NCBI RefSeq assembly: GCF_002101965.1
Contig: NZ_LQQA01000033.1
Coordinates: 248,001 to 312,000 of the forward strand
DNA length: 64,000 nt
Direction of reading: 5' to 3'
From: Mycolicibacterium wolinskyi
GTDB lineage: Bacteria; Actinomycetota; Actinomycetes; Mycobacteriales; Mycobacteriaceae
Below are positions 16,247 through 24,834 of this stretch, piece after piece. The first letter of the stretch is position 1. Each line of letters begins with the position of its first letter. Both the position numbers and the translations under genes were made by a program. The notes under the pieces were generated by a model. That model saw nothing but the letters and a program-made list of their open reading frames with translations, did no database searches and was not told where the DNA came from.

Positions 16247-17881
16247 CTACTGCACCGGGCGCAGGACGACGATCCCAGGCACGGTCTTCAGATAGGCACC
16301 AAGCGGGGTGTCGACGACCTTGTTGTCCGCCCGCAGGGACGATGCATTCCGGAAGACCGGCCCGGCGGGTGTGTCGATGATGATGCCGACGTGGGTGACG
16401 TCGAGTCCGCCGTCTTCGGCGTAGGCGCCGAGGTAGTCACCGGTGCGTAGCCCGTCGATGACGTGGCTGTCGACCTTGTCCCTGGGAATGTAGGAAACGG
16501 TCCGTGGAACGACCGGCAACCCGGGCAGATACACGCCGCCGGAGTTCTTGGCGTTGAGGTTCTTGGGCACCTGAATCGTGTTGGGGCTCAGATTCTTCGT
16601 GATGTCGGTCGCGATGGCGGGCGCCGATACCGACCAGTCCGTGAAGAAGTGCTTTCTGTTCTGGAAGCTGACGACGCCGTCGCGGTATCGCACGTTGGCC
16701 AGTGCATCGAGGAACTCGTCACGGTTGGCCGACCGTTTGAGCGCTTCGACGTAGTCGGCGTAGGTGAAGCAGTCGACCCTCTGCAGGTCGACGACGAGCT
16801 GTTCGGGCTCGACAGCCGAGCCGCCAAGGGTGTTGGCGCCGTAGGGGACGCCGAGGAATTGCCGGGACAGTTGGTCAGATCCCTCGCCGGCACCGTTACG
16901 GACCTGCAGCATGTTCTGGAGAATCTGCTCGCTCTGGGTGGAGATCCGAACGTCGGGTGTGGGCGGTGCGTGGGTCTTGAGGTAGTCCGCGACGGGGACG
17001 GGCTCGGTGGCGGTGTACCCGACGGGGAGCGTCACGTCGCCGGCCGTCGAGTTGTAGACGACGTCCCACCGGTAGTACCCGGCCAAGGCACCGGGATCGG
17101 CGGCGAGCACGGCTGCGTAAGCGCTGATCGCCCGCACATATTGGTTGGAGTTGTTGTACCGGTACAGGGCGTAATCGGGGTTGTTGGCGAAGTCGTTCGC
17201 GGCGAGGTATCGGCCCGCCGCCATGATGGCGTCATGGGGTGAGTGGATGTCACCGCCCCCGCCGTACGCGGCGAACGTCGACGGCATGAACTGCATGGGA
17301 CCTTGCGCACCGGCAGTGCTGACGCCGGCGATGCGGCCGAAGCCGGTCTCGATGAAATTGATCGCCGCCAGATAGTTCCAGCCGACGCCGGACGCTGCCT
17401 CGGCTTTGCGGTAGTAACCCATCAGCTCGTCGACGGGCCGGGGCGCCACGATCCGCCACGCGGGCAGCGTGTCCTTTGCCCGCTTGCTCATCGCGTTGAG
17501 CTGACGGCGCGCGTCGACATTGCGGTCATAGGTTTCGAGGAGTGGTGCAGGGATCCGCGGACGAGCGATCGGATCCCACTCGGGATGCCGTCCGAGGGCA
17601 CGGTAGGCCGCCTGTTGACGGACGGCCGCGGCCTGCAAAACCTTCTCCGGTGTCGCCGGGTCTCGCAGGACCTGCTCGTCGGCGACGAGATCGTCGGCCA
17701 GCCGTGCGGGCTCGGATGCCAGTGGCCGGTTCGTGGCGTCCGGCGGCGGCGGAACAGCGGCGGCGGGTGCCGTCGATGGGGTCGACGCCGTATGGGCTTC
17801 TGAGCAGCCGACGACGGCGCACATCATCGCGAGGACGAGAAGAAGCGTGGCGTGGATACGGGTGTGGCTCAAGGTGTTCAT
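16247..17881 (-). CDS. Lipoprotein murein hydrolase: SLT transglycosylase fused to DUF1460 (NlpC/P60-like)
   Basis: The 544-residue product begins with a lipoprotein signal peptide (lipobox VVGC, Cys26). Residues about 150-275 form a lysozyme-like SLT domain with catalytic Glu178 (INFIETGFG) and the motif GAQGPMQFMPSTF. Residues about 340-540 match DUF1460, an NlpC/P60-superfamily fold, with Cys371 (RVDCFTY) and His497 (VTHVGII) as probable catalytic pair. The protein could therefore cut both glycan strand and peptide stem at the cell envelope. It lies downstream of, and in the same direction as, a class A PBP gene, with a hairpin between. Start chosen at ATG 17881 because it places the signal peptide first. 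Confidence 0.82.
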   Translation of the reverse strand: MNTLSHTRIHATLLLVLAMMCAVVGCSEAHTASTPSTAPAAAVPPPPDATNRPLASEPARLADDLVADEQVLRDPATPEKVLQAAAVRQQAAYRALGRHPEWDPIARPRIPAPLLETYDRNVDARRQLNAMSKRAKDTLPAWRIVAPRPVDELMGYYRKAEAASGVGWNYLAAINFIETGFGRIAGVSTAGAQGPMQFMPSTFAAYGGGGDIHSPHDAIMAAGRYLAANDFANNPDYALYRYNNSNQYVRAISAYAAVLAADPGALAGYYRWDVVYNSTAGDVTLPVGYTATEPVPVADYLKTHAPPTPDVRISTQSEQILQNMLQVRNGAGEGSDQLSRQFLGVPYGANTLGGSAVEPEQLVVDLQRVDCFTYADYVEALKRSANRDEFLDALANVRYRDGVVSFQNRKHFFTDWSVSAPAIATDITKNLSPNTIQVPKNLNAKNSGGVYLPGLPVVPRTVSYIPRDKVDSHVIDGLRTGDYLGAYAEDGGLDVTHVGIIIDTPAGPVFRNASSLRADNKVVDTPLGAYLKTVPGIVVLRPVQ

Positions 17882-17991
17882 CGCGAAATTTCGTGGGGAG
17901 TGTCTGCGCGGCTCGACGGACCGGCGGGAAGTCTCCATCGTAGCGACTGGTGTCGGCCCGCCGGATCGCGCTGAGCAGTCGACTAGCACTG

Positions 17992-18054
17992 CATCGAGTC
18001 TGCGTCCAGGGCGCAAAAGGGCGAGTGAATCACGCCCTCAGCGCAGACTCGATG
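17992..18054 (-). terminator. Nested hairpin directly after the PBP stop codon
   Basis: A 13-bp perfect stem (CATCGAGTCTGCG at 17992-18004 with its complement at 18042-18054) encloses a second 6-bp stem (AGGGCG/CGCCCT). It abuts the stop codon of the minus-strand PBP gene and is its likely terminator. Confidence 0.7.
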
Positions 18055-20550
18055 TCAGAACGGCGCGCCGGGGGCAGGCGGTGGCGGCGGAGCCGGGGGA
18101 GGCGGCGCCGGCGGAGGCGGCGGAGGCGGCCCGGGAATGGTGATGGGTGGCAGCCCGGGAATCAGGATGACGTTGCCGTCAGGTGGCGGCGGCGGTGCGC
18201 CGGGAGGCGGTGGTGGCGCCTCGGGCCGCGGAACGTAGACCGGCGGCACGTAGCCGGTGCTGGTGTTGATGGTGATGATCGAGCCGGGGATCGTCTTGCC
18301 ACGCGGCGTCGTCCCGACCACCGAACCCTTGGGTGCCGAGTTGTTGACCGGCGTCGGATACTCGGCGACCTGGAACCCGGCATCTTGGATGCGTTTACGT
18401 GCGGCGTCGAGCTTCAGGCCGGTCACGCTGGGCACTTCGCTGCCCGGGCCGCCGTCGACGTAGCGCGGGTCGGTGGGCGGCATCCCCAGCGGCCCGAAGT
18501 ACTCGGCGATCGGGTCCATCGCCAGATACCAGGTGCGGGCCGGTTCGGTGCCGCCGTACAGGTCGCCGTCACCGCACTTGCGCAAGGGATAGGAACACAA
18601 GCCGGACGGCGAGGATGAGTCGTCGAAGATGTAGTTCGCGGCGGCATATCGATTCGTGAACCCGAGGAACGCCGACGACCGGTGCGATTCGGTGGTGCCG
18701 GTCTTGCCCGCCATCGGCAGATCCCACCCGACCGTGCTCGCCGCGGCGGTCGCGGTCCCGCCCGTGTGGTCCTTGCCAAGGGCGTTGGTCAGCGTGTTCG
18801 CGAGCCCTTCGGGTACCGCCTGCTCGCAGGGCGGGGTCTCGACGCCGACCTCCCGCCCGTAGCGGTCGAAGATCTTGTCGATCGGGTTGGGCGGGCACCA
18901 CATGCCGCCCGACGCCAGCGTCGCCCCGACATTGGACAGCTCGAGGGCATTGAGCTCAAGCGGCCCGAGCGTGAACGACCCGATGTTCTGGCGCTTGACG
19001 TAGTCGGCGATGCTTTCGTCGGCGTGCTCCTCGGACTGGTTGTACGCGCGGGCGCTGCCCGGCTCGGCGTACGACCGCAACCCCAACCGGACCGCCATGT
19101 CCACCGCGCGTGGAACCCCGATCTGCGCAATGAGTTTGGCGAACGCGGTATTCGGCGACTGGGCGAGGGCGTCGGTGACGTTCATCGGGCTGCGGTAGGA
19201 CCTGGCGTTCTTCACACACCACGTTTCCTTCGGGCATCCGGGCGTATCGCTGCTGCCCAGCCGCTTGCCCTGGAACGACGCCGGAACGTCGAGCTGAGCG
19301 TTGATGCCCATGCCCATCTCGAGTGCGGCGGCCGTGGTGAAGATCTTGAATATCGACCCGGCCCCGTCACCGACCAGCGAGAACGGCTGCGGCTGCACGG
19401 TCTCGTTGGCGTCGAGGTCGAGCCCGTACGTGCGGTTGTCGGCCATCGCGACCAGCCGGTGCACGTCCTTGCCCGGCGTGATCACGCTCATCACGCTTGC
19501 CACGCCGTCGGTGGTCGGATCGGCGACGGTGTCGATGGCCGACTTGACGCTGTCCTGGACCTTCGGGTCGAGATTGGTGCGGATCAGGTAGCCGTTGCGC
19601 GTGATCTCCTCCATGGTGATGCCCGCGTTCGCCAGGAACTGCAGCGCGTACTCGCAGAAGAACGCCCGATCCCGCGCGCTGATGCACCCCTGCGGCAACG
19701 GGTCGGGTTGCGGGAGAACGCCCAGCGGCTGGCCCTTGGCGGCGCGCAGTTCGTCGGCCCGGTCGGGCAGGTTCTCGATCATCGTGTCGAGCACGGTGTT
19801 GCGTCTGGCCAGGGCGCCGTCGGGGTTGGTGTACGGGTTGAGCGCGCTGGTGGACCTCACCAAACCGGCCAGCAGGGCGGCCTGCTGCCAGTTGAGCTGG
19901 GCGGCGTCGATGCCGAAGTACGTCCGCGCCGCGTCCTGCACGCCGAACGCGCCGTTGCCGAACGACACCAGATTCAGGTAGCGGGCCAGGATCTCCCCTT
20001 TGGGCAGCGCCTTGTCCAGGGCCAACGCCAACCGCATCTCCCGCAGTTTGCGTGCCGGGCTCACCTCGATCGCGGCCCGGCGCTCCTTGTCGGTCTCTGC
20101 GCGCACCAGCAGGTTGAAGTTCTTGACGTACTGCTGGTCGAGCGTCGACCCGCCACGGATCTGCTCGGCACCACGCAGATAGCTGACGAGTCCGTTCAGG
20201 GTGCCCTGGACGTCCACGCCGTTGTGTTCGGCGAACCGTTTGTCCTCCACCGAGACGATCGCGAGCTTCATGGTGTCGGCGATCCGGTCGCTCGGCACCA
20301 CCCAGCGGCGTTGCTCATACAACCACGCGATCGGATTTCCCGCGGAATCGACCATGGTGGAGACGACCGGAGCTTCGCCCTCCAGCAGCTCGGCGAAGTC
20401 CTCGCTCACGGTCTCCGACACCCGGCTCGTCAACATCCCGGCGGCGCCCACGACGGGGAACAGCAATGCCGCCACGAGGAATCCGGCCAGTACGCAATAC
20501 ATGGCCAACTTTGCAACCGTAGCCCCCGACCTCGGGCGTTGGTCGGACAT
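18055..20550 (-). CDS. Class A penicillin-binding protein, PonA2-type (possible PonA2/PonA3 paralogue)
   Basis: This 831-residue bifunctional PBP has a cytoplasmic N-terminus, one membrane anchor (about residues 14-38), a GT51 glycosyltransferase domain (SVEDKRFAEH with Glu102; GGSTLDQQYVKN), and a transpeptidase domain with Ser399 in GSIFK, SPN and KTGTT. One PASTA domain follows (VPSVTGLKLDAARKRIQDAG) and then a very Pro-rich tail. The domain order and many segments match mycobacterial PonA2. The whiB4 neighbour I associate with ponA2 in mycobacteria is absent here, so this may be the additional PonA3-like paralogue found in some fast growers. It is convergent with no gene and is followed by a strong hairpin. 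Confidence 0.92.
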   Translation of the reverse strand: MSDQRPRSGATVAKLAMYCVLAGFLVAALLFPVVGAAGMLTSRVSETVSEDFAELLEGEAPVVSTMVDSAGNPIAWLYEQRRWVVPSDRIADTMKLAIVSVEDKRFAEHNGVDVQGTLNGLVSYLRGAEQIRGGSTLDQQYVKNFNLLVRAETDKERRAAIEVSPARKLREMRLALALDKALPKGEILARYLNLVSFGNGAFGVQDAARTYFGIDAAQLNWQQAALLAGLVRSTSALNPYTNPDGALARRNTVLDTMIENLPDRADELRAAKGQPLGVLPQPDPLPQGCISARDRAFFCEYALQFLANAGITMEEITRNGYLIRTNLDPKVQDSVKSAIDTVADPTTDGVASVMSVITPGKDVHRLVAMADNRTYGLDLDANETVQPQPFSLVGDGAGSIFKIFTTAAALEMGMGINAQLDVPASFQGKRLGSSDTPGCPKETWCVKNARSYRSPMNVTDALAQSPNTAFAKLIAQIGVPRAVDMAVRLGLRSYAEPGSARAYNQSEEHADESIADYVKRQNIGSFTLGPLELNALELSNVGATLASGGMWCPPNPIDKIFDRYGREVGVETPPCEQAVPEGLANTLTNALGKDHTGGTATAAASTVGWDLPMAGKTGTTESHRSSAFLGFTNRYAAANYIFDDSSSPSGLCSYPLRKCGDGDLYGGTEPARTWYLAMDPIAEYFGPLGMPPTDPRYVDGGPGSEVPSVTGLKLDAARKRIQDAGFQVAEYPTPVNNSAPKGSVVGTTPRGKTIPGSIITINTSTGYVPPVYVPRPEAPPPPPGAPPPPPDGNVILIPGLPPITIPGPPPPPPPAPPPPAPPPPPAPGAPF

Positions 20551-20820
20551 GTCGACAAGCGTATGCCGTAGGGCGGCATGTCATGAGCAAATCGGGCGCG
20601 AGTCGTTCGGCGCGTTGACAACTCGGCGTCGCCGCCATGGCAGGGCTCGGTCGCTCCGGTCACCGGGAGCGCTGCGGACGAAGCTGAAACATCCCTCGGC
20701 GCAAGAATTCCCGCGCCGTCGAGCCGACGGTCGGCGCGACACCGCTATTGACCTTTCCGAATGCGTGGTGTAAGCCCCATCCAGGGACATGTCGATGACG
20801 ACAACCCGGGGGAGGGCCCG
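20551..20820. other. Intergenic region between divergent PBP and transporter genes
   Basis: These 270 bases separate two divergent genes. I see no convincing small gene or palindromic operator, only the strong GGGGGAGG ribosome site at its right edge. Confidence 0.5.
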
Positions 20821-22344
20821 ATGTCCGACAGCAAGCTCACCGAACCGGTGTCGGATTCCGCGTCGTATCAATTGGGCACGAGCCGTCCACCATTGGGTGT
20901 CGACGATCTGCCCGAGCCCGAGGAAGTGTTCAAGGTCTCGCGCCTCGGTCCGGTGCAGATCGTCCAGTTCGTGATCGGACCGAGTCTGATCGCGCTCGGT
21001 ATCTCGGTCGGCAGCGGCGAGTGGCTGCTCGGCCCGCAGGCGGTCGGCGCGTACGGGTTCGTCGGCATCGGTTGGGTCATCACGGTGTCGGCCATCCTCC
21101 AGACGTTCTACAACGTCGAGGTGTCGCGGTATGTGGTCGCCACCGGCGAGGTGCCGATCGTCGGGTGGGGCCGCGTCCCGCCGGGCTGGAAATTCTGGAT
21201 CCCGGTGTCGCTCATCGTCTTCTACTTCGCCTTCATCTTCGGCGGCTGGGCGGCAAGCGCTGGGCAGGGGCTGTTCGCGTTGATCGCCGGACGCGTGCAC
21301 CGGTCCGACGAACTCGAATACACCCGGCTGTTGGCAATCGGTCTGCTGTTCGTCGTCTTTCTGATCTGTGTGTTCGCCCGCAAGATCTCGCGCGCGCTCG
21401 AGTTGAGCAACTGGGTGATCGTGGGTTCGCTGCTGGCGGTGTTGCTCGTGGTCGACATCGCGATCGTTCCGCCGTCGGTGTGGTGGGAGGGGATCCGCGG
21501 TCTGTTGACGCCGGCCGCACCGCCGCCCGGTATCACCGCGACGACGCTCGGCGCGCTCGCCGGTTTCACCGCGCTGGCGTCGGGGCTGAACTGGTATGCG
21601 ATGGCCCACTACCGCGACAAGGGATACGGCATGGGTCATCGCGTCGGCTACATCTCCGGAATGCGCGGGGACCGACGCGAATTGCTCCCGGTGGGCGTGA
21701 CCTTCCGTGACACGCCGGAGAACGCCTCCCGGTGGAAGCGGTGGTACCGGCTGCTGCTCATCGACCAGTGGGCGGTGTTCTTCTGCGGCGCGATGCTCGG
21801 GATGCTGTTGCCCACCATCCTGATGGCGCACATCGTCGCGACCACCGGCGATGCGCCGACGACGTCGAACGTGCCGACGTTCACGGCCGAGAAGTTGGGC
21901 GAGCAGTACGGCTCGGGCATGTTCTATCTGATGCTGGTGGTCGGCGTGCTGATCCTGTTCTCCACGCAGTTGGGCATATTCGAGGCACTGGTGCGCAATT
22001 TCACCGACGCCGCACATGCCACGAGCCCGCGCCTGCGTCGCCTGTTGGAGGGCGATCCCCGCCGCTTCTACTACCCGTTCATGTTGGTGGTGCTCGTGAT
22101 CATCGCCGGCGCGATCCACCTCACCACACCGGTGCGGCTCGTGCAGATTTCGGCGAACATGTCGAATCTCGGGGCCTTGGCCTTTCCGTTCATGCTCATG
22201 TATCTGAACTCGAAACTCCCCAGGCCGGCCCGCCCGCGGTGGTGGCACTACGTGCTGCTCGTGCTGAACTTCCTGTTCTTCGGGTTCTTCTTCGTGAACT
22301 TCGTCTACGAGTTGATCAGCGGGTCACCGCTGGTGAAGTTCTGA
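20821..22344 (+). CDS. NRAMP-like membrane transporter, non-canonical
   Basis: The 507-residue protein has a polar N-terminus of about 45 residues and 11-12 membrane segments. Its first membrane region (GPSLIALGISVGSGEWLLGP) resembles distant NRAMP-related transporters, but the metal-binding DPGN of true NRAMP proteins is replaced here by SVGSGEW, so divalent-metal transport should not be assumed. ATG 20821 is preceded by GGGGGAGG at good spacing. The next gene, an acyl-CoA dehydrogenase, starts 8 bases after its stop, so the two form an operon. The substrate is unknown. Confidence 0.6.
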   Translation: MSDSKLTEPVSDSASYQLGTSRPPLGVDDLPEPEEVFKVSRLGPVQIVQFVIGPSLIALGISVGSGEWLLGPQAVGAYGFVGIGWVITVSAILQTFYNVEVSRYVVATGEVPIVGWGRVPPGWKFWIPVSLIVFYFAFIFGGWAASAGQGLFALIAGRVHRSDELEYTRLLAIGLLFVVFLICVFARKISRALELSNWVIVGSLLAVLLVVDIAIVPPSVWWEGIRGLLTPAAPPPGITATTLGALAGFTALASGLNWYAMAHYRDKGYGMGHRVGYISGMRGDRRELLPVGVTFRDTPENASRWKRWYRLLLIDQWAVFFCGAMLGMLLPTILMAHIVATTGDAPTTSNVPTFTAEKLGEQYGSGMFYLMLVVGVLILFSTQLGIFEALVRNFTDAAHATSPRLRRLLEGDPRRFYYPFMLVVLVIIAGAIHLTTPVRLVQISANMSNLGALAFPFMLMYLNSKLPRPARPRWWHYVLLVLNFLFFGFFFVNFVYELISGSPLVKF

Positions 22345-22352
22345 GGCGTTGC

Positions 22353-23633
22353 ATGGCTTGGGATTTCAGTACCGAACCGGAGTTTCAGGAAAAGCTGGAT
22401 TGGGTCAAGCAGTTCTGTGCCGAGAAGGTCGAGCCGCTCGACCACGTCTTCCCGTACGCGGTGCGCTCACCTGACCCGGCGGTGAAAGCCTATGTGCGCG
22501 AACTGCAACAAGAGGTCAAAGACCACGGCCTGTGGGCGATCTTCCTCGACCGTGACCTCGGCGGCCCGGGCTTCGGGCAGCTCAAACTCGGGCTGCTCAA
22601 CGAGATCATCGGACGCTATGCGGGCGCCCCGCACATGTTCGGCGCTTCGGCACCCGATACCGGCAACATGGAGATGCTCGCCGCGTCCGGCACCGAGGAG
22701 CAGAAGGAACGCTGGCTGCGGCCGTTGCTCAACCAGGACATGTTCTCGGCCTATTCGATGACCGAACCGCAGGGCGGGAGCGACCCGAACCTGTTCAAGA
22801 CCCACGCCGTCCGCGACGGCGACGAGTGGGTGATCAACGGCGAAAAGTGGTTCACCTCAGCGGGCCGCGTGGCCGACCTCCTGTTCGTCATGTGCATCAA
22901 CGGGATGTTCGTCGTGCCGCGCAAGACTCCGGGTGTGGAGATCATGCCCGAGCCGCGCAACCACAATCACATCATCTACCGCGACGTGCGGGTGCCGCTC
23001 GACCATCTCCTCGGACCGGAAGACGGCGCAAAGACGTTGGCGCAGCGCCGACTTGGTGGCGGGCGTATCCATCACGCCATGCGGACCATCGCCCAGTGCA
23101 ACCTGGCCTTCGACATGATGTGCGAGCGCGCACTGAGCCGGGAGTCGCACGGCAAGGTGATCGCCGAGCACCAGATGGTGCAGGAGAAGATCGCCGAGTC
23201 CTACGCGATGATCAAGATGCTGCGCCTCTTCGTGCTGGAGACGGCTTGGAAGATCGACCAGACCTCGGCTCTGGAGGCGCGCACGGAGATCGCCGCCGTC
23301 AAGTTCACGATGGCGAAAGTGTTGCGCGAGGTGTCGTTCAATGCCTTGCACATTCTCGGCTCGCTGGGGACCACCGACCTCACGCCGATCCAGGCCATGT
23401 ATGCCGGTGCGCCGACGATGGGTATCGCCGACGGTGTCGACGAGGTGCACAAAGCGACGGTGGCGCGCCGGGTCCTTCGCGATTACCACCCGCATGACGG
23501 GAACTTCCCGACGGAGTTCATCCCGTACAAACGAGAAGAAGCCCGGCAGAAGATGCAGCCGGTGCTCGAATCCCGGCCCGAACTGGCCGCCGCTGCCGAG
23601 GCTTATCGGAAGTACTTCGAGCGCCACCGGTGA
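22353..23633 (+). CDS. Acyl-CoA dehydrogenase family flavoprotein
   Basis: This 426-residue protein is a full-length acyl-CoA dehydrogenase: N-terminal helical domain, the FAD-contact segments AYSMTEPQGGSDPN and WVINGEKWFTS, a C-terminal four-helix domain, and the closing GIADGVDEVHKATVARR. Family members oxidise acyl-CoA thioesters to enoyl-CoA using FAD. The true ATG is at 22353; the reading frame is open much further upstream only because it runs through the preceding gene in another frame. It is coupled to a transporter of unknown substrate, so a role in catabolism of an imported acid is possible but unproven. Confidence 0.9.
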   Translation: MAWDFSTEPEFQEKLDWVKQFCAEKVEPLDHVFPYAVRSPDPAVKAYVRELQQEVKDHGLWAIFLDRDLGGPGFGQLKLGLLNEIIGRYAGAPHMFGASAPDTGNMEMLAASGTEEQKERWLRPLLNQDMFSAYSMTEPQGGSDPNLFKTHAVRDGDEWVINGEKWFTSAGRVADLLFVMCINGMFVVPRKTPGVEIMPEPRNHNHIIYRDVRVPLDHLLGPEDGAKTLAQRRLGGGRIHHAMRTIAQCNLAFDMMCERALSRESHGKVIAEHQMVQEKIAESYAMIKMLRLFVLETAWKIDQTSALEARTEIAAVKFTMAKVLREVSFNALHILGSLGTTDLTPIQAMYAGAPTMGIADGVDEVHKATVARRVLRDYHPHDGNFPTEFIPYKREEARQKMQPVLESRPELAAAAEAYRKYFERHR

Positions 23634-23657
23634 GCACCCCCCACGGGCTCACCGGTG
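23625..23657 (+). terminator. Hairpin terminator overlapping the acyl-CoA dehydrogenase stop
   Basis: A perfect 11-bp stem (CACCGGTGAGC with GCTCACCGGTG) and 11-nt loop overlaps the stop codon. It can also serve the convergent small membrane-protein gene at 23677. Confidence 0.7.
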
Positions 23658-23676
23658 CGCCGAAGCGGGGTCGGTA

Positions 23677-23832
23677 CTAGAACCAGACCTTTCGACCGCC
23701 GACCGGGCGGCCGACTGCCCCGAGAATCCACAGGATGATGCCGATCACCACGAGGATTCCGCCGATGGTGTAGAGGATCGACAGGCTGGTGAAGTAACCG
23801 ATCAGCAGGAGGATGATGCCGAGCACAATCAC
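23677..23832 (-). CDS. Small membrane protein, DUF6131-like
   Basis: The 51-residue protein consists of two hydrophobic helices (IVLGIILLLIGYF and ILYTIGGILVVIGIILWILG) and a basic C-terminus (GRPVGGRKVWF), the pattern of the short DUF6131-type proteins common in actinobacteria. Function is unknown. I chose GTG 23832 because it starts directly before the first helix as in relatives; a longer frame to 23964 is open but its extra 44 residues look non-coding. Confidence 0.65.
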   Translation of the reverse strand: MIVLGIILLLIGYFTSLSILYTIGGILVVIGIILWILGAVGRPVGGRKVWF

Positions 23833-23994
23833 GGTAAATCCGATCGACGTAGGAACCTTACGGAACTGCCGAAGGGAGGAATTGCCAGATCCGTCAAAAC
23901 CCAAACATTCGAATTCGTAAGTCACCGTCACGAGCCATGTTGGGGGCGGCGGGCCAGGTGGCACCGGGTTGCTGGCCCACGGTGTGGCGCAGCA

Positions 23995-24834
23995 CTACCC
24001 GTCACACGCCGGCAACGACGCCGCGATCGCTTCCCAGGCCTCGTGCAGGTGTTCGCACACGGCGCCGGTTTGGGTGATCACGGTGACGCACCGGTTGCTG
24101 TGGTCATAGAGCTCGATCGCCGAAGTCAGGCCCGTCGCACCGGATGCCTGGGTGACCCAGCATTCCGCGACATACGCCGGGTCCATCGCGTAGCGGCAGG
24201 CGCCGAAGATCACCGCGAAATGTGCACCCGCCGCATCGAACATCGCGGCACGGCCCCGATGCAGCTGTACGCATCCGCCTGCGGGCACGGCGATGGTGAA
24301 CGGGAGGTCCATGTCGACGAGATGCGCGAGCAAGTGGGGTATCACTCGCGGATCGACCTGGCGCGCACCGGTGAACGGGAGTACCTGGTAGCGCTCCGGG
24401 GTCAGCGTATCGAGGTGGGTGAGCTGGTCGGTCTCGCTCCAGTTGACGGCTGACCAGTCGACGGCCTCAGCAGGTTCCGGTTCGTCAGCCGGGGCGAGCT
24501 CGAGCGCGCGGATGGCGAGTTCGTCGGACAGGGGAGTGAAATACGCTCGGTGGGTGCCGGTTTCACTGGCCACCGTGAGCGCGCGGGGTGCGAGGTAGGT
24601 GTCGCGGATGAGGTCGGGATGCAGCCGCAGACCGATGTAGGCATCTCCGCAGCGCAGCGCTTCACCGGGTAGCGCCGGTGCCAGATACTCGCCGGTGTGG
24701 CTCAGCAGGGCGGCATCGTTGGCGGTGACGGCCACGACGGTGCCCAACGCGGGAAGCGATCGCGCGATGACGCCGCCGCCTGCCGAAAGGCGCTTCGCGG
24801 GGCAGTTTTCGCAACGTCGGCCGTCAGTACACAT
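23995..24834 (-). CDS. HmuS/ChuX-like putative haem utilisation protein with N-terminal Cys motif
   Basis: This 279-residue protein has segments resembling the haem-degrading/haem-carrier HmuS-ChuX family, e.g. LRLHPDLIRDTYLAPRAL and SAIELYDHSNRCVTVITQTGAVC. The match is by eye and remote. An unusual N-terminus (MCTDGRRCENCPAKR) carries a C-x5-C-x2-C cluster that could bind a metal or Fe-S centre. It is the last gene of the iron-boxed operon, its ATG overlapping the diflavin reductase stop by 11 bases. A role in iron or haem use fits the operator; enzymatic activity is not established. Confidence 0.55.
   Translation of the reverse strand: MCTDGRRCENCPAKRLSAGGGVIARSLPALGTVVAVTANDAALLSHTGEYLAPALPGEALRCGDAYIGLRLHPDLIRDTYLAPRALTVASETGTHRAYFTPLSDELAIRALELAPADEPEPAEAVDWSAVNWSETDQLTHLDTLTPERYQVLPFTGARQVDPRVIPHLLAHLVDMDLPFTIAVPAGGCVQLHRGRAAMFDAAGAHFAVIFGACRYAMDPAYVAECWVTQASGATGLTSAIELYDHSNRCVTVITQTGAVCEHLHEAWEAIAASLPACDG

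Noticed and set aside
18682..20571. A 629-codon open frame antisense to the PBP gene
   Set aside because: Low-complexity Arg/Gly/Val sequence, a codon-bias shadow of the PBP.
20821..22344. Calling the transporter a manganese/iron NRAMP (MntH)
   Set aside because: The DPGN metal-binding motif is missing, so only a distant NRAMP-like relation is supported.
21732..22352. Upstream extension of the acyl-CoA dehydrogenase frame
   Set aside because: It runs out of frame through the transporter gene and gives basic low-complexity sequence; the ATG at 22353 gives a normal family N-terminus.
23833..23964. N-terminal extension of the small DUF6131-like protein
   Set aside because: Pro-rich residues unlike relatives; the GTG at 23832 begins directly before the first membrane helix.
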